Positions 24,782 through 33,109 of a stretch of 52,297 bases of DNA are shown here, one piece after another (the first letter of the stretch is position 1; each line of letters begins with the position of its first letter). A model generated the notes under the pieces. The model was not told where the DNA came from and did not search any database. It was given only the letters and a program-made list of their open reading frames with translations. Source of the DNA: Streptomyces violascens (GTDB lineage Bacteria > Actinomycetota > Actinomycetes > Streptomycetales > Streptomycetaceae). Made by a program: the position numbers and the translations under genes. The DNA is taken from positions 1-52,297 of the forward strand of contig NZ_BMUA01000039.1 of NCBI RefSeq assembly GCF_014649955.1. The letters run 5' to 3'.

Positions 24782-25543
24782 GTGGCAGGACGACGAGCAG
24801 CGCGTGACGCAATCTCCCGGGACCAGTGGGCGGCGCTGATCTCGGCCAAGGACGCCGCCCCGGAACCCGGCGCGCGCCGGGCATCCGGCCGGGAGAAGGC
24901 CCCCATCACGGTGGAGCGCATCATCGACGCCGCGCTCCAGGCCGTCGAGGCGGGCGGCTTCGAGGACCTGACGATGCGCACGGTCGCGACGAGCCTCGGG
25001 ACCGGCCCCGCGTCGCTGTACGCGCACGTGCGCAACCGGGCCGAGCTCGGCGACCTGCTCATCGGCAGGCTGTGCTCCCAGGTCGCTCTCCCCGAGCCGG
25101 ACCCCGCACGCTGGCGGGACCAGTTCATGGACGTGTGCGCCCAGCTGCGCGATCAGTTCCTGCGCTACCCCGGCATCGCGCAGGCCGCCCTCGCCGTGGT
25201 GCCCGCCGATCTGGCCACCCTGAGGGTCGGCGAGGGGATGCTCGCGATCCTGCTCGCCAGTGGCGCGCCCGCCCGGCAGGCGGCCTGGACCAGCGACGCG
25301 GCGTTCCTCTACACCACGGGCTACTGCCTGGAGGCATCCGCGGCCCGGCGGCAGAGCGAGGACGCCGACGGCCGGGCGATCGACCCCGCCGAGATCGAGG
25401 AGCGGCTCCGGATGCTCCCGCCCGAGCAGTTCCCCCATACCGTCGCCCACGCGAGGGAGCTCACCGCGGGCACGGGACACGACCGGTTCACGTTCACCCT
25501 CACCTTGCTGCTGGACGGGCTGGTCCCGCCGCCACGGGCGTGA
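24782..25543 (+). CDS. TetR-family regulator divergent from the Tet(X)-like gene
   Basis: 253 residues. The HTH lies later than usual, at ~45-90 (TVERIIDAALQAVEAGGFEDL, then TMRTVATSLGTGPASLYAHV), after a basic 40-residue N-terminal arm. The C-terminal domain resembles the TetR_C class found in regulators of antibiotic-resistance genes. The GTG start has a leaderless-type -10. It probably senses the substrate of the neighbouring monooxygenase and relieves repression of it. It converges on ltrA across 73 nt in which no terminator was recognised. Confidence 0.9.
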   Translation: MAGRRAARDAISRDQWAALISAKDAAPEPGARRASGREKAPITVERIIDAALQAVEAGGFEDLTMRTVATSLGTGPASLYAHVRNRAELGDLLIGRLCSQVALPEPDPARWRDQFMDVCAQLRDQFLRYPGIAQAALAVVPADLATLRVGEGMLAILLASGAPARQAAWTSDAAFLYTTGYCLEASAARRQSEDADGRAIDPAEIEERLRMLPPEQFPHTVAHARELTAGTGHDRFTFTLTLLLDGLVPPPRA

Positions 25544-25616
25544 ACAGCGAGGACGCCGGTGCAGCGGCTGACGCCGAGCTGCGCCGCGGGCTGAGGCGGA
25601 GCCCCGGAGAAACCCG

Positions 25617-26828
25617 CTACCCCGCCTCCTCCAGCCGGCGCCGATGCCCCGGCGCCTCCGCCGCCACCGAAAGGCCCAGCAGCAGAGCCGCCCCCGCAAG
25701 CACCGCCGAGACCGGCGCCCGGCCCGCCCAGGGGACCAGCCCCGCGATCAGCAGTGCCGCCGCCAGGCGGAGGAGTACCACCGGATCACGTACGCCCGTG
25801 AAAGCCGCCCGTACCGCCGCCGTGGACAGCAGGAACAGGGCCACCCCGCCCAGGATGCACAGGGCGAGCGCGGTGGTCAGGCGGCTGGCCGAGCCGACGA
25901 CCGCCGTGCCCACCGCACCCCCCGCCACCGCGAGCCCGAGCTGCACCGGCAGGTGGCCCAGAACGTAGATGTGCAACAGGCGCGGATTGCCCGCGAGTTC
26001 GGCGTGCGCGCCCGGCCGGGTCCCGCTCGCGCTGAAGTAGGACCACCACAGGCAGGCGCACAGCGCGAACGCGGCCGCTCCCGTCACCATCGCCGAGCCC
26101 GCCGTCCGCGCCTGGATCAGCCCGTTGGTGAAGCCGAGGACCGACTCGCCGAGCACGATGATCGTGAAGAGACCGAAGCGTTCCCGCAGATGCTCGGTGT
26201 GGTGCGGGGCTCGCGCGATCCGGCGGCCCGAGAGCAGCGGAATCGCCAGGTCGACCGCCATCCCGCCGGCCCAGATCCCGTACCGCGCCGCCCCCGCCGG
26301 CGCGAGCAGCGCCCCGCCCGCCCAGAACAGCGCCGAGAACGCCGACCCGGTCATGAAGGAACGCAGCAGCGGAACGAGCCGCCGGTCCCGCCGGGCCTCA
26401 AGGGCGTACAGCGCCGCCACACCGAGCCGTGCGCCGAGGTACGACAGCGCGAAGCCGGTGTCCGCGCTGTCGGAGGTGCCCACGCTGCCCACGAACACCG
26501 CGAGCCCGCACACCGCCACGAGCCCGGCCATGGTGAGCAGCCGGTGCGAAGTGACGTCCCGGTCCGCCCGGTTGGCCCGTACCGCGTACAGCACCCACGT
26601 CCACCACAGCGGTACGAACAGGGCGGCGGCCGCCGCGACCGAGCCGAGTGTCGGCTCGGAGCTGATGCGGCGGGTGATCTGGCCGACGGCCGCGACGAAC
26701 ACGAGGTCGCAGAACAGCTCGAACCAGGTGGCCCGCCGCTCGGCCTCGGCCGGCTCGGACACCTCCGGCCGGTCCCTCTCGGGTATCGGTACGGAATCGG
26801 ACGGCGAAGTACGTGAGCCCTCATGCAT
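25617..26828 (-). CDS. Low-temperature-requirement A (LtrA) family membrane protein
   Basis: About 403 residues with ~11 hydrophobic helices. The LtrA signature is near the N-terminus: WFELFCDLVFVAAVGQITRR, and later RFGLFTIIVLGESVLGF. The family is named from a Listeria cold-growth locus but its biochemical role is unsettled. The ATG at 26828 is preferred; a GTG at 26846 lies within a perfect dyad (26832-26851) that looks like an operator. It follows cseC on the same strand after a 63-nt gap and may be partly read through from that operon. Confidence 0.88.
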   Translation of the reverse strand: MHEGSRTSPSDSVPIPERDRPEVSEPAEAERRATWFELFCDLVFVAAVGQITRRISSEPTLGSVAAAAALFVPLWWTWVLYAVRANRADRDVTSHRLLTMAGLVAVCGLAVFVGSVGTSDSADTGFALSYLGARLGVAALYALEARRDRRLVPLLRSFMTGSAFSALFWAGGALLAPAGAARYGIWAGGMAVDLAIPLLSGRRIARAPHHTEHLRERFGLFTIIVLGESVLGFTNGLIQARTAGSAMVTGAAAFALCACLWWSYFSASGTRPGAHAELAGNPRLLHIYVLGHLPVQLGLAVAGGAVGTAVVGSASRLTTALALCILGGVALFLLSTAAVRAAFTGVRDPVVLLRLAAALLIAGLVPWAGRAPVSAVLAGAALLLGLSVAAEAPGHRRRLEEAG

Positions 26829-26831
26829 GGT

Positions 26832-26851
26832 CAACAGTGTTGCCACTGTTG
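26832..26851. promoter_or_regulatory. Perfect dyad CAACAGTG-TTGC-CACTGTTG at the ltrA start
   Basis: 8-bp arms around a 4-nt centre, placed 4 nt upstream of the ltrA start codon. An outer GTCAAC/GTTGAC pair partly flanks it. A repressor here would block initiation of ltrA. Confidence 0.55.
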
Positions 26852-26891
26852 GCCGTTGACGCCCCCCATATGCGCCTTCGGCGGGCTCGGG

Positions 26892-28223
26892 CTACACCTG
26901 CCGCTCGTCCTTCGCCGGCGGCTGGACCGGGAAGCTGCCCGTGTTCGTCGGCGCGTGTTCGGGGAGCCAGAGCACCGCGATCGCCCCGCCCGTGCCCGGC
27001 GCGTGCGGCGCGCCCTCGGGGGCGACGTTGCGGAAGGTGAGCCGGGCGCCGAGCACCTTGGCCTGGCCCGCGGCGATCGTCAGGCCGAGCCCGTGCCCGT
27101 TGCCCGCCCGGTCGCTCGACCCCGTACGGAACCGGCTCGGCCCCTCGCGGAGCAGCGCCTCGGGGAAACCGGACCCGTGGTCGCGGACCCGTACGACCCG
27201 GCCCTCGACGGTGACCTCCACCGGCCCCTCGCCGTGCTTGGCGGCGTTGCCGAGCAGGTTGCCCAGGATGCGTTCCAGACGGCGCGGGTCGGTGGAGACC
27301 CACGACTCGTGGACGACGCGCACCTTCACCTCGGGGTCGAACACCGCGACCCGCCGGCTCACGAACTCGCCGAGCGCGATGTCCTGCAGCTCGGCCCGCT
27401 CGGAGGCGCTGTCGAGCCGGGCCACCTCCAGGACGTCCTCGACCAGCGTGCGCATGGCCTGCGCCCGGTTGCGCACGAGCTCGGTGGGTCGGCCGGGCGG
27501 CAGGAGCTCGGCGGCGGTGAGCAGCCCGGTGACCGGGGTGCGCAGCTCGTGCGCGATGTCCGCGGTGACCCGGCGCTCGGCCTCGATGCGCTCCTGGAGC
27601 GCATCGGTGAGCGCGTCCACGGCGCGGGCGAGCTCGTCGGTCTCGTCGCGTACGACACCGCCGATGGCGTCCCGTACCCGTACCTCCGTGTTGCCCTCGG
27701 CGACCTTGCCCGCCGCGTCGGCCGCCTTGCGGAGCCTGCGCGAGATCTGGCCGCCGATGAGGATGCCGAGCGCGCAGCCGCCGAAGACGACCGCGACCGA
27801 GCCGATGACCAGGGCGCGGTCGAGGTCGGCCATCACGTTGGAGCTGCGGTCGGTGAAGGTGGAGTGCAGCGAGAGCACGTCGCCGTTGCCGACGGGCACG
27901 GCGGCCCAGATGTCCGGCGGGCCGCTGCCGCGCTCCTGCACCGAGGACACCTTGCGGCCCTGCAGGGCCTTGGACTTCAGCGCGGGCGGCAGCGCGGGAT
28001 CGTTCAGCTTGGTGCCGAAGCGGACCCGCTTGTTGCTGGTCTCGTAGTAGTTCTGCGCGAAGTTGAGCCGCTCCATCTGTACTTCGCGGGCGTTGTCGAG
28101 CATGGAGACGCGAGCCGCGTTGTGCACGACGAGGCTCAGCGCCATCACGGTGAGCGCGCCGACCGCGGTGATGGCGATACTGATCTTCCAGCGGACACCG
28201 GTCCGCAGGGCGGGGCGCCTCAC
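26892..28223 (-). CDS. cseC: CseC sensor histidine kinase of the SigE envelope-stress system
   Basis: 443 residues. TM1 is at ~13-34 and TM2 at ~137-160, with a ~100-residue extracytoplasmic sensor between them. A HAMP segment follows, then the HisKA box with H225 in ADIAHELRTP and the ATPase domain (GNLLGNAAKHGEG as N box, VRDHGSGFPEALL as G1 box). In S. coelicolor CseC senses cell-wall damage such as vancomycin treatment and phosphorylates CseB, which activates sigE. The GTG start at 28223 lies 7 nt after the cseB stop. The set is ordered sigE-cseA-cseB-cseC as in that species. Confidence 0.94.
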   Translation of the reverse strand: MRRPALRTGVRWKISIAITAVGALTVMALSLVVHNAARVSMLDNAREVQMERLNFAQNYYETSNKRVRFGTKLNDPALPPALKSKALQGRKVSSVQERGSGPPDIWAAVPVGNGDVLSLHSTFTDRSSNVMADLDRALVIGSVAVVFGGCALGILIGGQISRRLRKAADAAGKVAEGNTEVRVRDAIGGVVRDETDELARAVDALTDALQERIEAERRVTADIAHELRTPVTGLLTAAELLPPGRPTELVRNRAQAMRTLVEDVLEVARLDSASERAELQDIALGEFVSRRVAVFDPEVKVRVVHESWVSTDPRRLERILGNLLGNAAKHGEGPVEVTVEGRVVRVRDHGSGFPEALLREGPSRFRTGSSDRAGNGHGLGLTIAAGQAKVLGARLTFRNVAPEGAPHAPGTGGAIAVLWLPEHAPTNTGSFPVQPPAKDERQV

Positions 28224-28230
28224 GTGCCCA

Positions 28231-28935
28231 TCACGCCTTCAACTTGTAGCCGAAGCCACGGACGGTCTCGATCCGGTCCTGCCCGATCTTGGTGCGAAGC
28301 CGCTGGACGTGGACGTCCACGACCCGGGTGTCGCCGCCCCAGCCGTAGTCCCAGACCCGCTCCAGGAGCTTGTCGCGGGACAGTACGGTGCCGGGCGCCG
28401 AGGAGAATTCGAGCAGCAGCCGCATCTCGGTCGGGGTCAGCGCGACGGTCTCGCCGCCCTTGCGGACCTCCATGCCCTCGGTGTCGATCTCGATGTCGCC
28501 GAAGGCGAGCACCCCGCGCTCGGGCGCCTCCTCGGGAATCTCGGAGGTGGCGCCGGGCCCGCCCGCGTGCCCGAAGCGGCGCAGCACCGCGCGGATCCGG
28601 GCGACCAGGACGGCGCCGTCGAAGGGCTTGGTGACGTAGTCGTCCGCGCCGGCCTCAAGGCCGAGGACGACGTCGATGGAGTCGGCGCGCGCGGACAGCA
28701 TGATGACCGGCACGGTCGACTCGTCGCGGATCCGGCGGCACAGGCTGACGCCGTCGAGGCCTGGCAGCATCACGTCGAGCAGGGCGATGTCCGGCCGGTC
28801 GGCGCGGAACGCCTCCAGGCCGGAGAGCCCGTCGGGCATGGCGGTCACGGTGAAGCCGTCCCGCTCCAGGGCGAGCTGGGTGGCTTCACGGATGACGTCG
28901 TCGTCCTCGACGAACAGAACATGGGTTTCGGCCAT
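28231..28935 (-). CDS. cseB: CseB OmpR-family response regulator
   Basis: 234 residues. Receiver domain: acidic pocket VEDDD (9-13), phospho-acceptor D54 in ALLDVMLPG, and a conserved lysine in YVTKPFDG. The C-terminal winged helix of OmpR type includes LTPTEMRLLLEFS, then WGGDTRVVDVHVQRLRTKIG. Phosphorylated by CseC, it is known to drive the sigE promoter. The stop lies 7 nt before cseC; a 119-nt gap separates it from cseA. Confidence 0.95.
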   Translation of the reverse strand: MAETHVLFVEDDDVIREATQLALERDGFTVTAMPDGLSGLEAFRADRPDIALLDVMLPGLDGVSLCRRIRDESTVPVIMLSARADSIDVVLGLEAGADDYVTKPFDGAVLVARIRAVLRRFGHAGGPGATSEIPEEAPERGVLAFGDIEIDTEGMEVRKGGETVALTPTEMRLLLEFSSAPGTVLSRDKLLERVWDYGWGGDTRVVDVHVQRLRTKIGQDRIETVRGFGYKLKA

Positions 28936-29054
28936 CGCGCTGCTCTCTCAGTTCTCCGGCGGTCTCTTCCGTCGCCCGGCCGTCGTGCTGGGGCCGGGTG
29001 CAGTACCAGTCTGCGGCATGCCCGCGCCGCCGCTTGCCGACCCGGGCGGGCGGG

Positions 29055-29714
29055 TCAGGGGGTGGCGGGCACGGGGGCGGCGGACTCGTTGCCGGCGACC
29101 GCCCTGCTGTAGTCGTTCTCCACCTGGTCCTGCTGGGCGAACCTACCGCTCGCACCGCCCGACCAGCGGTAGGTCGTGACGACCTCGCTGGACGCGAACG
29201 CCGGCTTGTCGCCGGCCGCGTACATCTGCCGCGTCACCACCAGGTCGCCCCGGTCGATCTCGGCGTACACGGGCGTCTCCTCGGCGGTGAAGACGTTGTC
29301 GTACGAGCTGCCCGAGGCGCGGTACACATACGCGCCGAGGCCGACGGCGTCCGCGCAGTTCATGACGTTCACAATGACATCCTGGCCGGTCGTGCCGGTC
29401 AGGTGGCCGTAGGTCACGTCGATCGGGTACTCGTCCTTGGTGCAGGGCTTGAGCTGGGCCTTGACCCGGGGGCTGACCTTCGGGTCGGCCTTGAGCAGCT
29501 TGACCGGGTCGACCTTCGTGAACGGCGCCGGGCTGGTCGCGCTCGGCGACGGCGTGGCGGCGACCTTGTCGGACTTCGGGGCCACGCCCTCGTCCCGGGT
29601 CCCGGTGCCGCCGGTGGAGCAGCCGGCCATGAGCAGCCCGAGGGCGGAGAGCCCGGCCAGTGCCGTGGTCCCCGCCGTCAAAGCGCCCCCGCTGTGCCTG
29701 CTCAGGCCGCGCAC
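29055..29714 (-). CDS. cseA: CseA lipoprotein, negative modulator of the SigE system
   Basis: 219 residues from a GTG at 29714. The signal sequence ends in the lipobox LMAGC (C32), so it is a lipid-anchored extracytoplasmic protein. A Ser/Pro/Thr linker follows, then a beta-rich domain (PIDVTYGHLTGTTGQDVIVN). In S. coelicolor, loss of CseA raises sigE expression. No ATG is available in this frame: the GTG lies inside the sigE 3' end and overlaps it by 13 nt, which makes translation coupled. The open frame continues upstream to 30044, but that is only the shadow of sigE. Confidence 0.9.
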   Translation of the reverse strand: MRGLSRHSGGALTAGTTALAGLSALGLLMAGCSTGGTGTRDEGVAPKSDKVAATPSPSATSPAPFTKVDPVKLLKADPKVSPRVKAQLKPCTKDEYPIDVTYGHLTGTTGQDVIVNVMNCADAVGLGAYVYRASGSSYDNVFTAEETPVYAEIDRGDLVVTRQMYAAGDKPAFASSEVVTTYRWSGGASGRFAQQDQVENDYSRAVAGNESAAPVPATP

Positions 29715-30259
29715 CGCTCCCGCCCCTTTACGTCGCCCGTGTAACCGCGCTCCAGCGCACGGAAGTCCAGCTCGCGGCTCTCCAGCTCCTGGCGGAGCCG
29801 GGCCAGCGCCCGGTGCAGCGTGCTCTTGACCGTGCCGGCCGACATGCCGAGGGCCGCGGCCGTCTCCTCGGTGCTCATCTGCTCCCAGTGTCGCAGCACG
29901 ACGACGCTGCGCTGCTTGGGGGCCAGGACCTTCAGGACGTCCATGAGGAGGGCGCGGTCGGCGCGCTGCTCGGAGCCGTCCTCGACGCGGGCGTCGGGCA
30001 GCTGCTCGGTGGGCACCTCTTCGAGCTTGCGGGCCCGCCACCACTCGGTCCGGGTGTTGATCATGACCCGGCGGAGGTACGCGTCGGCGAGCGTCTTGTC
30101 GGCGATGCCGTCCCAGCGGCCGTAGGTGCGGGCCAGCGCGGTCTGCAGCAGGTCCTGCGCGTCCACGGGGTCCGGGACGAGCCGTCGGGCACTCCGAAGA
30201 AGCGCGTCCTGCCGGGTGCGTACGTACTCCTCGAACTCAAGCACCTCGCCCTGCGCCAT
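29702..30259 (-). CDS. sigE: ECF sigma factor SigE
   Basis: 185 residues. Region 2 is FEEYVRTRQDALLRSARRL to DAYLRRVMINTRTEWWR, and region 4 is LAPKQRSVVVLRHWEQ then STEETAAALGMSAGTVKSTL; the sequence closely matches S. coelicolor SigE from memory. It directs transcription of envelope-maintenance genes. The ATG at 30259 is chosen because GGAGG sits 9 nt upstream; a TTG at 30265 is possible. No anti-sigma gene is adjacent, which fits known control by CseB at the level of sigE transcription. Confidence 0.95.
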   Translation of the reverse strand: MAQGEVLEFEEYVRTRQDALLRSARRLVPDPVDAQDLLQTALARTYGRWDGIADKTLADAYLRRVMINTRTEWWRARKLEEVPTEQLPDARVEDGSEQRADRALLMDVLKVLAPKQRSVVVLRHWEQMSTEETAAALGMSAGTVKSTLHRALARLRQELESRELDFRALERGYTGDVKGRERCAA

Positions 30260-30430
30260 ACCCAACCGCCTCCGTCGTCCCCGTGAGCTGGTCCCGCTCG
30301 TCCTGCTGGTCGCTTACCGGAATGAACCTACGGAGGACTTGTCACGGGGCTGTGCGGAGCAGCCGTCGGCAGACGCACGGAGAGCCATCGGTTGTGTAAC
30401 AGCCGAGGTTTACCGCCGTTTTCCAGGGGT

Positions 30431-30453
30431 AACGCCGCTGTTTCGGGCGTTCC
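30431..30453 (-). promoter_or_regulatory. ECF-like promoter motif upstream of sigE
   Basis: On the minus strand, GGAAC (30453-30449), 15 nt, then GTT (30433-30431), about 170 nt before sigE. It resembles ECF-type promoters and might add autoregulation to CseB control. The match is short, so it could be chance. Confidence 0.35.
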
Positions 30454-30489
30454 GGACACAGTCGGGCAGGACGGTGCCGGCCGGTCGAG

Positions 30490-31431
30490 TCAGGACTGGG
30501 GGAGCCGGTAGCAGCCGTTTTCGAGCGGCTCCACGAGACCGTCCGCGACCAGCCCGTCGAGCGCCCGCGCCCGCTGCACCGGCTCGTGCCACACCGAGTC
30601 GAGCGCCGACTGCGGTACGGAGCCGGTGGCCTCGCGCAGTACGGCGAGGAGCCGGCCGCGTACCTGACGGTCGGTGCCCGCATAGGTCTGGCCGCGCCGG
30701 GCGGGGCCCTCGTGCGCGGGCTTTCCGGCAAGGCGCCAGGCGCACTGCGCGGCGATCGGGCAGCGCACGCAGGTCTCGTTCTTCGCCGTGCAGACCAGCG
30801 CGCCGAGCTCCATGGAGGCGGCCGCCCATTCGGCGGCGGTGGCCTCGTCCTCGGGCAGCAGTGCGCGGGCCAGGCGCCGCTCGGCCGCGGTGGTCGCGGT
30901 CGGCGGGTACTGGACCCCCGTGACGGCGCGGGCGAACACCCGGCGCACATTGGTGTCCAGGACCGCGTGCCGCTGCCCGTACGCGAACGAGGCGACGGCG
31001 GCCGCCGTGTACTCGCCGATGCCGGGCAGCGAGAGCAGCTGCCCGTGATCCGCCGGTACGTCGCCGCCGTGCCGTTCCGTTATGGCGAGGGCCGCGCCGT
31101 GCAGCCGCAGCGCCCGGCGCGGATAGCCGAGGCGGCCCCACGCGCGGACCGCCTCGCCGGGCGCCTCGGCGGCCAGGTCGGCCGGGCGCGGCCAGCGCGC
31201 CAGCCACTGCTCGTACACCGGGAGCACCCGGCTGACGGGGGTCTGCTGGAGCATGAACTCGCTGACCATCACGCCCCAGGCGCCCGCCTCGGGGCGTCGC
31301 CAGGGCAGGTCGCGGGCGTGCTCGCCGAACCATCCGATGACGGATTCGTGCAGGACGGCGGGCTCGGTCGTCGGGTTCGTCGCGTTCTTCTCGGTCATGG
31401 GCACGTTCGGCATCGTCGGCAGAATGTTCAT
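30490..31431 (-). CDS. mutY: A/G-specific adenine glycosylase
   Basis: 313 residues. It removes adenine mispaired with 8-oxoguanine. Catalytic E58 is in VSEFMLQQTPVSRV, the helix-hairpin-helix is LPGIGEYTAAAV (135-146) and the catalytic D159 is in AVLDTNVRRV. The four cysteines of the [4Fe-4S] cluster are C214, C221, C224 and C230 (C-x6-C-x2-C-x5-C). The C-terminal 8-oxoG-recognition domain is shorter than in E. coli (350 residues). Starts at 31431 and 31398 are both possible; neither has a strong SD. Confidence 0.95.
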   Translation of the reverse strand: MNILPTMPNVPMTEKNATNPTTEPAVLHESVIGWFGEHARDLPWRRPEAGAWGVMVSEFMLQQTPVSRVLPVYEQWLARWPRPADLAAEAPGEAVRAWGRLGYPRRALRLHGAALAITERHGGDVPADHGQLLSLPGIGEYTAAAVASFAYGQRHAVLDTNVRRVFARAVTGVQYPPTATTAAERRLARALLPEDEATAAEWAAASMELGALVCTAKNETCVRCPIAAQCAWRLAGKPAHEGPARRGQTYAGTDRQVRGRLLAVLREATGSVPQSALDSVWHEPVQRARALDGLVADGLVEPLENGCYRLPQS

Positions 31432-31483
31432 CGCAGAGCCGATCCTGGCATGTCCGGCCCCCGAGGTGGGCGCGCAAAGGCGC

Positions 31484-32110
31484 TCAGCGGCGCGCGTGCT
31501 GCCGTGCGTGGAGGCGTGCGCCGGGTCCGGCGAACCAGGCGACCGCCGAGATGTCGCTGGTACGCATCGACTCGGCCAGCGACCGCACCGGCCGGGTGGC
31601 CGCCTTGACGACGAGCAGCGCGACCAGCGTGCCGAGCACCAGGCCGACCGCCACGTCGTGCGGATAGTGCACCCCGACGAAGACCCGCGAGAAGGCCATC
31701 GCGAGCGCCATCGGCACGGTGAGCAGCCAGATCCGGGACCAAGCGAGGGCCAGCGCGACGGCGGCGGCGCCCGCGATGGTGGCGTGGTTGGACGGGAACG
31801 ACCAGTCGCCGCCCGCGGGGCAGGCGATCAGCGAGGTCGCCGCGCCCGCCACCGCCCGGCAGGGCCGTTCCTCGTCGACCAGCGACTTGATCACCTCGCT
31901 GCACACATAGGCGACCGCCGTCGCGACGGGCGCGAGCAGGGCGAGGGCGAACGACGTCGTGTCGCGGCGGCGGGCCCGCCACCAGGCGCAGACGAACAGC
32001 ACGCCGAACAGGAGCAGGCCGAGCTCCGTCCAGACCTCGACGAAGCTCTGCACCCAGGACGGCATGTCGTGGGCGAAGTCGGTGATGTTGCGGTAGAGCT
32101 CACTATCCAT
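31484..32110 (-). CDS. PAP2-type phosphatase, possible undecaprenyl-pyrophosphate phosphatase
   Basis: 208-residue integral membrane protein with about five helices. All three PAP2 blocks are present: K75...RP (KSLVDEERP), PSNH at 106-109 (PSGH in most) and SRVFVGVHYPHD with S141, R142, H148 and D152. PAP2 enzymes recycle lipid carriers such as undecaprenyl pyrophosphate, and the position next to sigE suits an envelope role (inference). The ATG at 32110 has a TACTGT hexamer 8 nt upstream on its strand, so the leader is very short. It is divergent from the gene at 32276. Confidence 0.88.
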   Translation of the reverse strand: MDSELYRNITDFAHDMPSWVQSFVEVWTELGLLLFGVLFVCAWWRARRRDTTSFALALLAPVATAVAYVCSEVIKSLVDEERPCRAVAGAATSLIACPAGGDWSFPSNHATIAGAAAVALALAWSRIWLLTVPMALAMAFSRVFVGVHYPHDVAVGLVLGTLVALLVVKAATRPVRSLAESMRTSDISAVAWFAGPGARLHARQHARR

Positions 32111-32262
32111 GGTGACGGACAGTATGAATCATGAATGGGGGGCGACCACGAGCCGACCGCAAGGCGACGCGCGCGCTGCGGACCGATCGCTTCCGGAATG
32201 ATGATCTGGAAAACTTGGCCGGAGTAGCGGCGGGTGGGGCGGGAGTTGCCCCCGATCTCTCG

Positions 32263-32268
32263 TAAGGT
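32263..32268 (+). promoter_or_regulatory. -10 hexamer TAAGGT of a leaderless gene
   Basis: TAAGGT ends 7 nt before the GTG at 32276 and fixes that codon as the start, instead of the longer in-frame ORF from 32234. Confidence 0.5.
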
Positions 32269-32275
32269 TCAGTGC

Positions 32276-33109
32276 GTGGGATCTCTGCGCAATCCGGTCG
32301 GGCCGCTTCCCTCCTCCATCTACTGGCGACGGAGGGCAGTTGCGCTGTCCTTGCTCGCGCTGCTCGCGCTCCTCCTCCTATGGGTCGTCACGTCCGGTGG
32401 CGGCAAGGGGAACAAGAGCGGCAGCGGCAACAGGGGCCCGAACCCTACGCAGTCGATCACCCCGGGCCCTTCGGGCTCCGGCCCCGCGATCAGCACGGCA
32501 CCGGGCGGCCGCGACGAGTCGAGTGGCTCGGGCGGTTCGGGCGGCTCCTCCGCATCCGGCGGCTCGGGCGGTTCGGGAGGGCCCAACTCCGGCTCCGGCG
32601 GCACGAGTACGGGCTCGGGCGGCGCGGGCGGCTCCAACTCCGGTTCTGGTCGCGGGAGTTCTGGCGGCAGTGGTGACACGGGTACCCGCGTCCCGGCCGA
32701 CTCCGCCCTGCCGACCTGTGCGCCGGGCTCGCTGACCCTGACCCTGCGCAGCACGAAGACGACGTTCGCGCCGGGGGAGAAGCCGCGCCTCGAAGTCGTC
32801 GTCAAGAACAACTCGGCCTCCACGTGCAAGGCGGACCTGGGGCCGAAGGGGGCGGTGGTGACGGTGACGTCCACCGGGAACGACCGGGTGTGGTCCACGG
32901 AGGACTGCCCGGCGGGTGACGGGGACGTCTTCTTCCAGGTGCCGGGGAGCTCGGCGATCACCCACACCGTGGAGTGGAACCGGACGCAGTCCGCGCCGGG
33001 GTGTGTGACGCCGGGGGCGGGGGTGGTGGCCCCGGGCACGTACCTGGTGGAGGCCCACTTCCCGGGCCTCCCGGTGGCCAGAGCCTCCTTCGCCCTGGCC
33101 CAGGACTGA
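32276..33109 (+). CDS. Membrane-anchored protein with Gly/Ser linker and Ig-like C-terminal domain
   Basis: 277 residues. A basic N-terminus (YWRRR) precedes one membrane segment at ~20-38 (AVALSLLALLALLLLWVV), so the bulk is outside the cell. Residues ~45-140 are a Gly/Ser/Asn low-complexity linker. The C-terminal ~130 residues are a beta-sandwich-like domain (LTLTLRSTKTTFAPGEKPRL, VVVKNNSASTCKADLG, THTVEWNRTQSAPGC) with cysteines at three conserved-looking places. Similar domains bind cell-wall or other ligands, but no family can be named. The start is set by a leaderless -10. Confidence 0.75.
   Translation: MGSLRNPVGPLPSSIYWRRRAVALSLLALLALLLLWVVTSGGGKGNKSGSGNRGPNPTQSITPGPSGSGPAISTAPGGRDESSGSGGSGGSSASGGSGGSGGPNSGSGGTSTGSGGAGGSNSGSGRGSSGGSGDTGTRVPADSALPTCAPGSLTLTLRSTKTTFAPGEKPRLEVVVKNNSASTCKADLGPKGAVVTVTSTGNDRVWSTEDCPAGDGDVFFQVPGSSAITHTVEWNRTQSAPGCVTPGAGVVAPGTYLVEAHFPGLPVARASFALAQD

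Noticed and set aside
29715..30044. N-terminal extension of cseA
   Set aside because: Frame shadow of sigE; the lipoprotein signal requires initiation at about 29714.
32520..32680. Possible VNTR or CRISPR-like array
   Set aside because: The repeats encode the Gly/Ser linker of the gene at 32276, with irregular codon-level units and no spacers.
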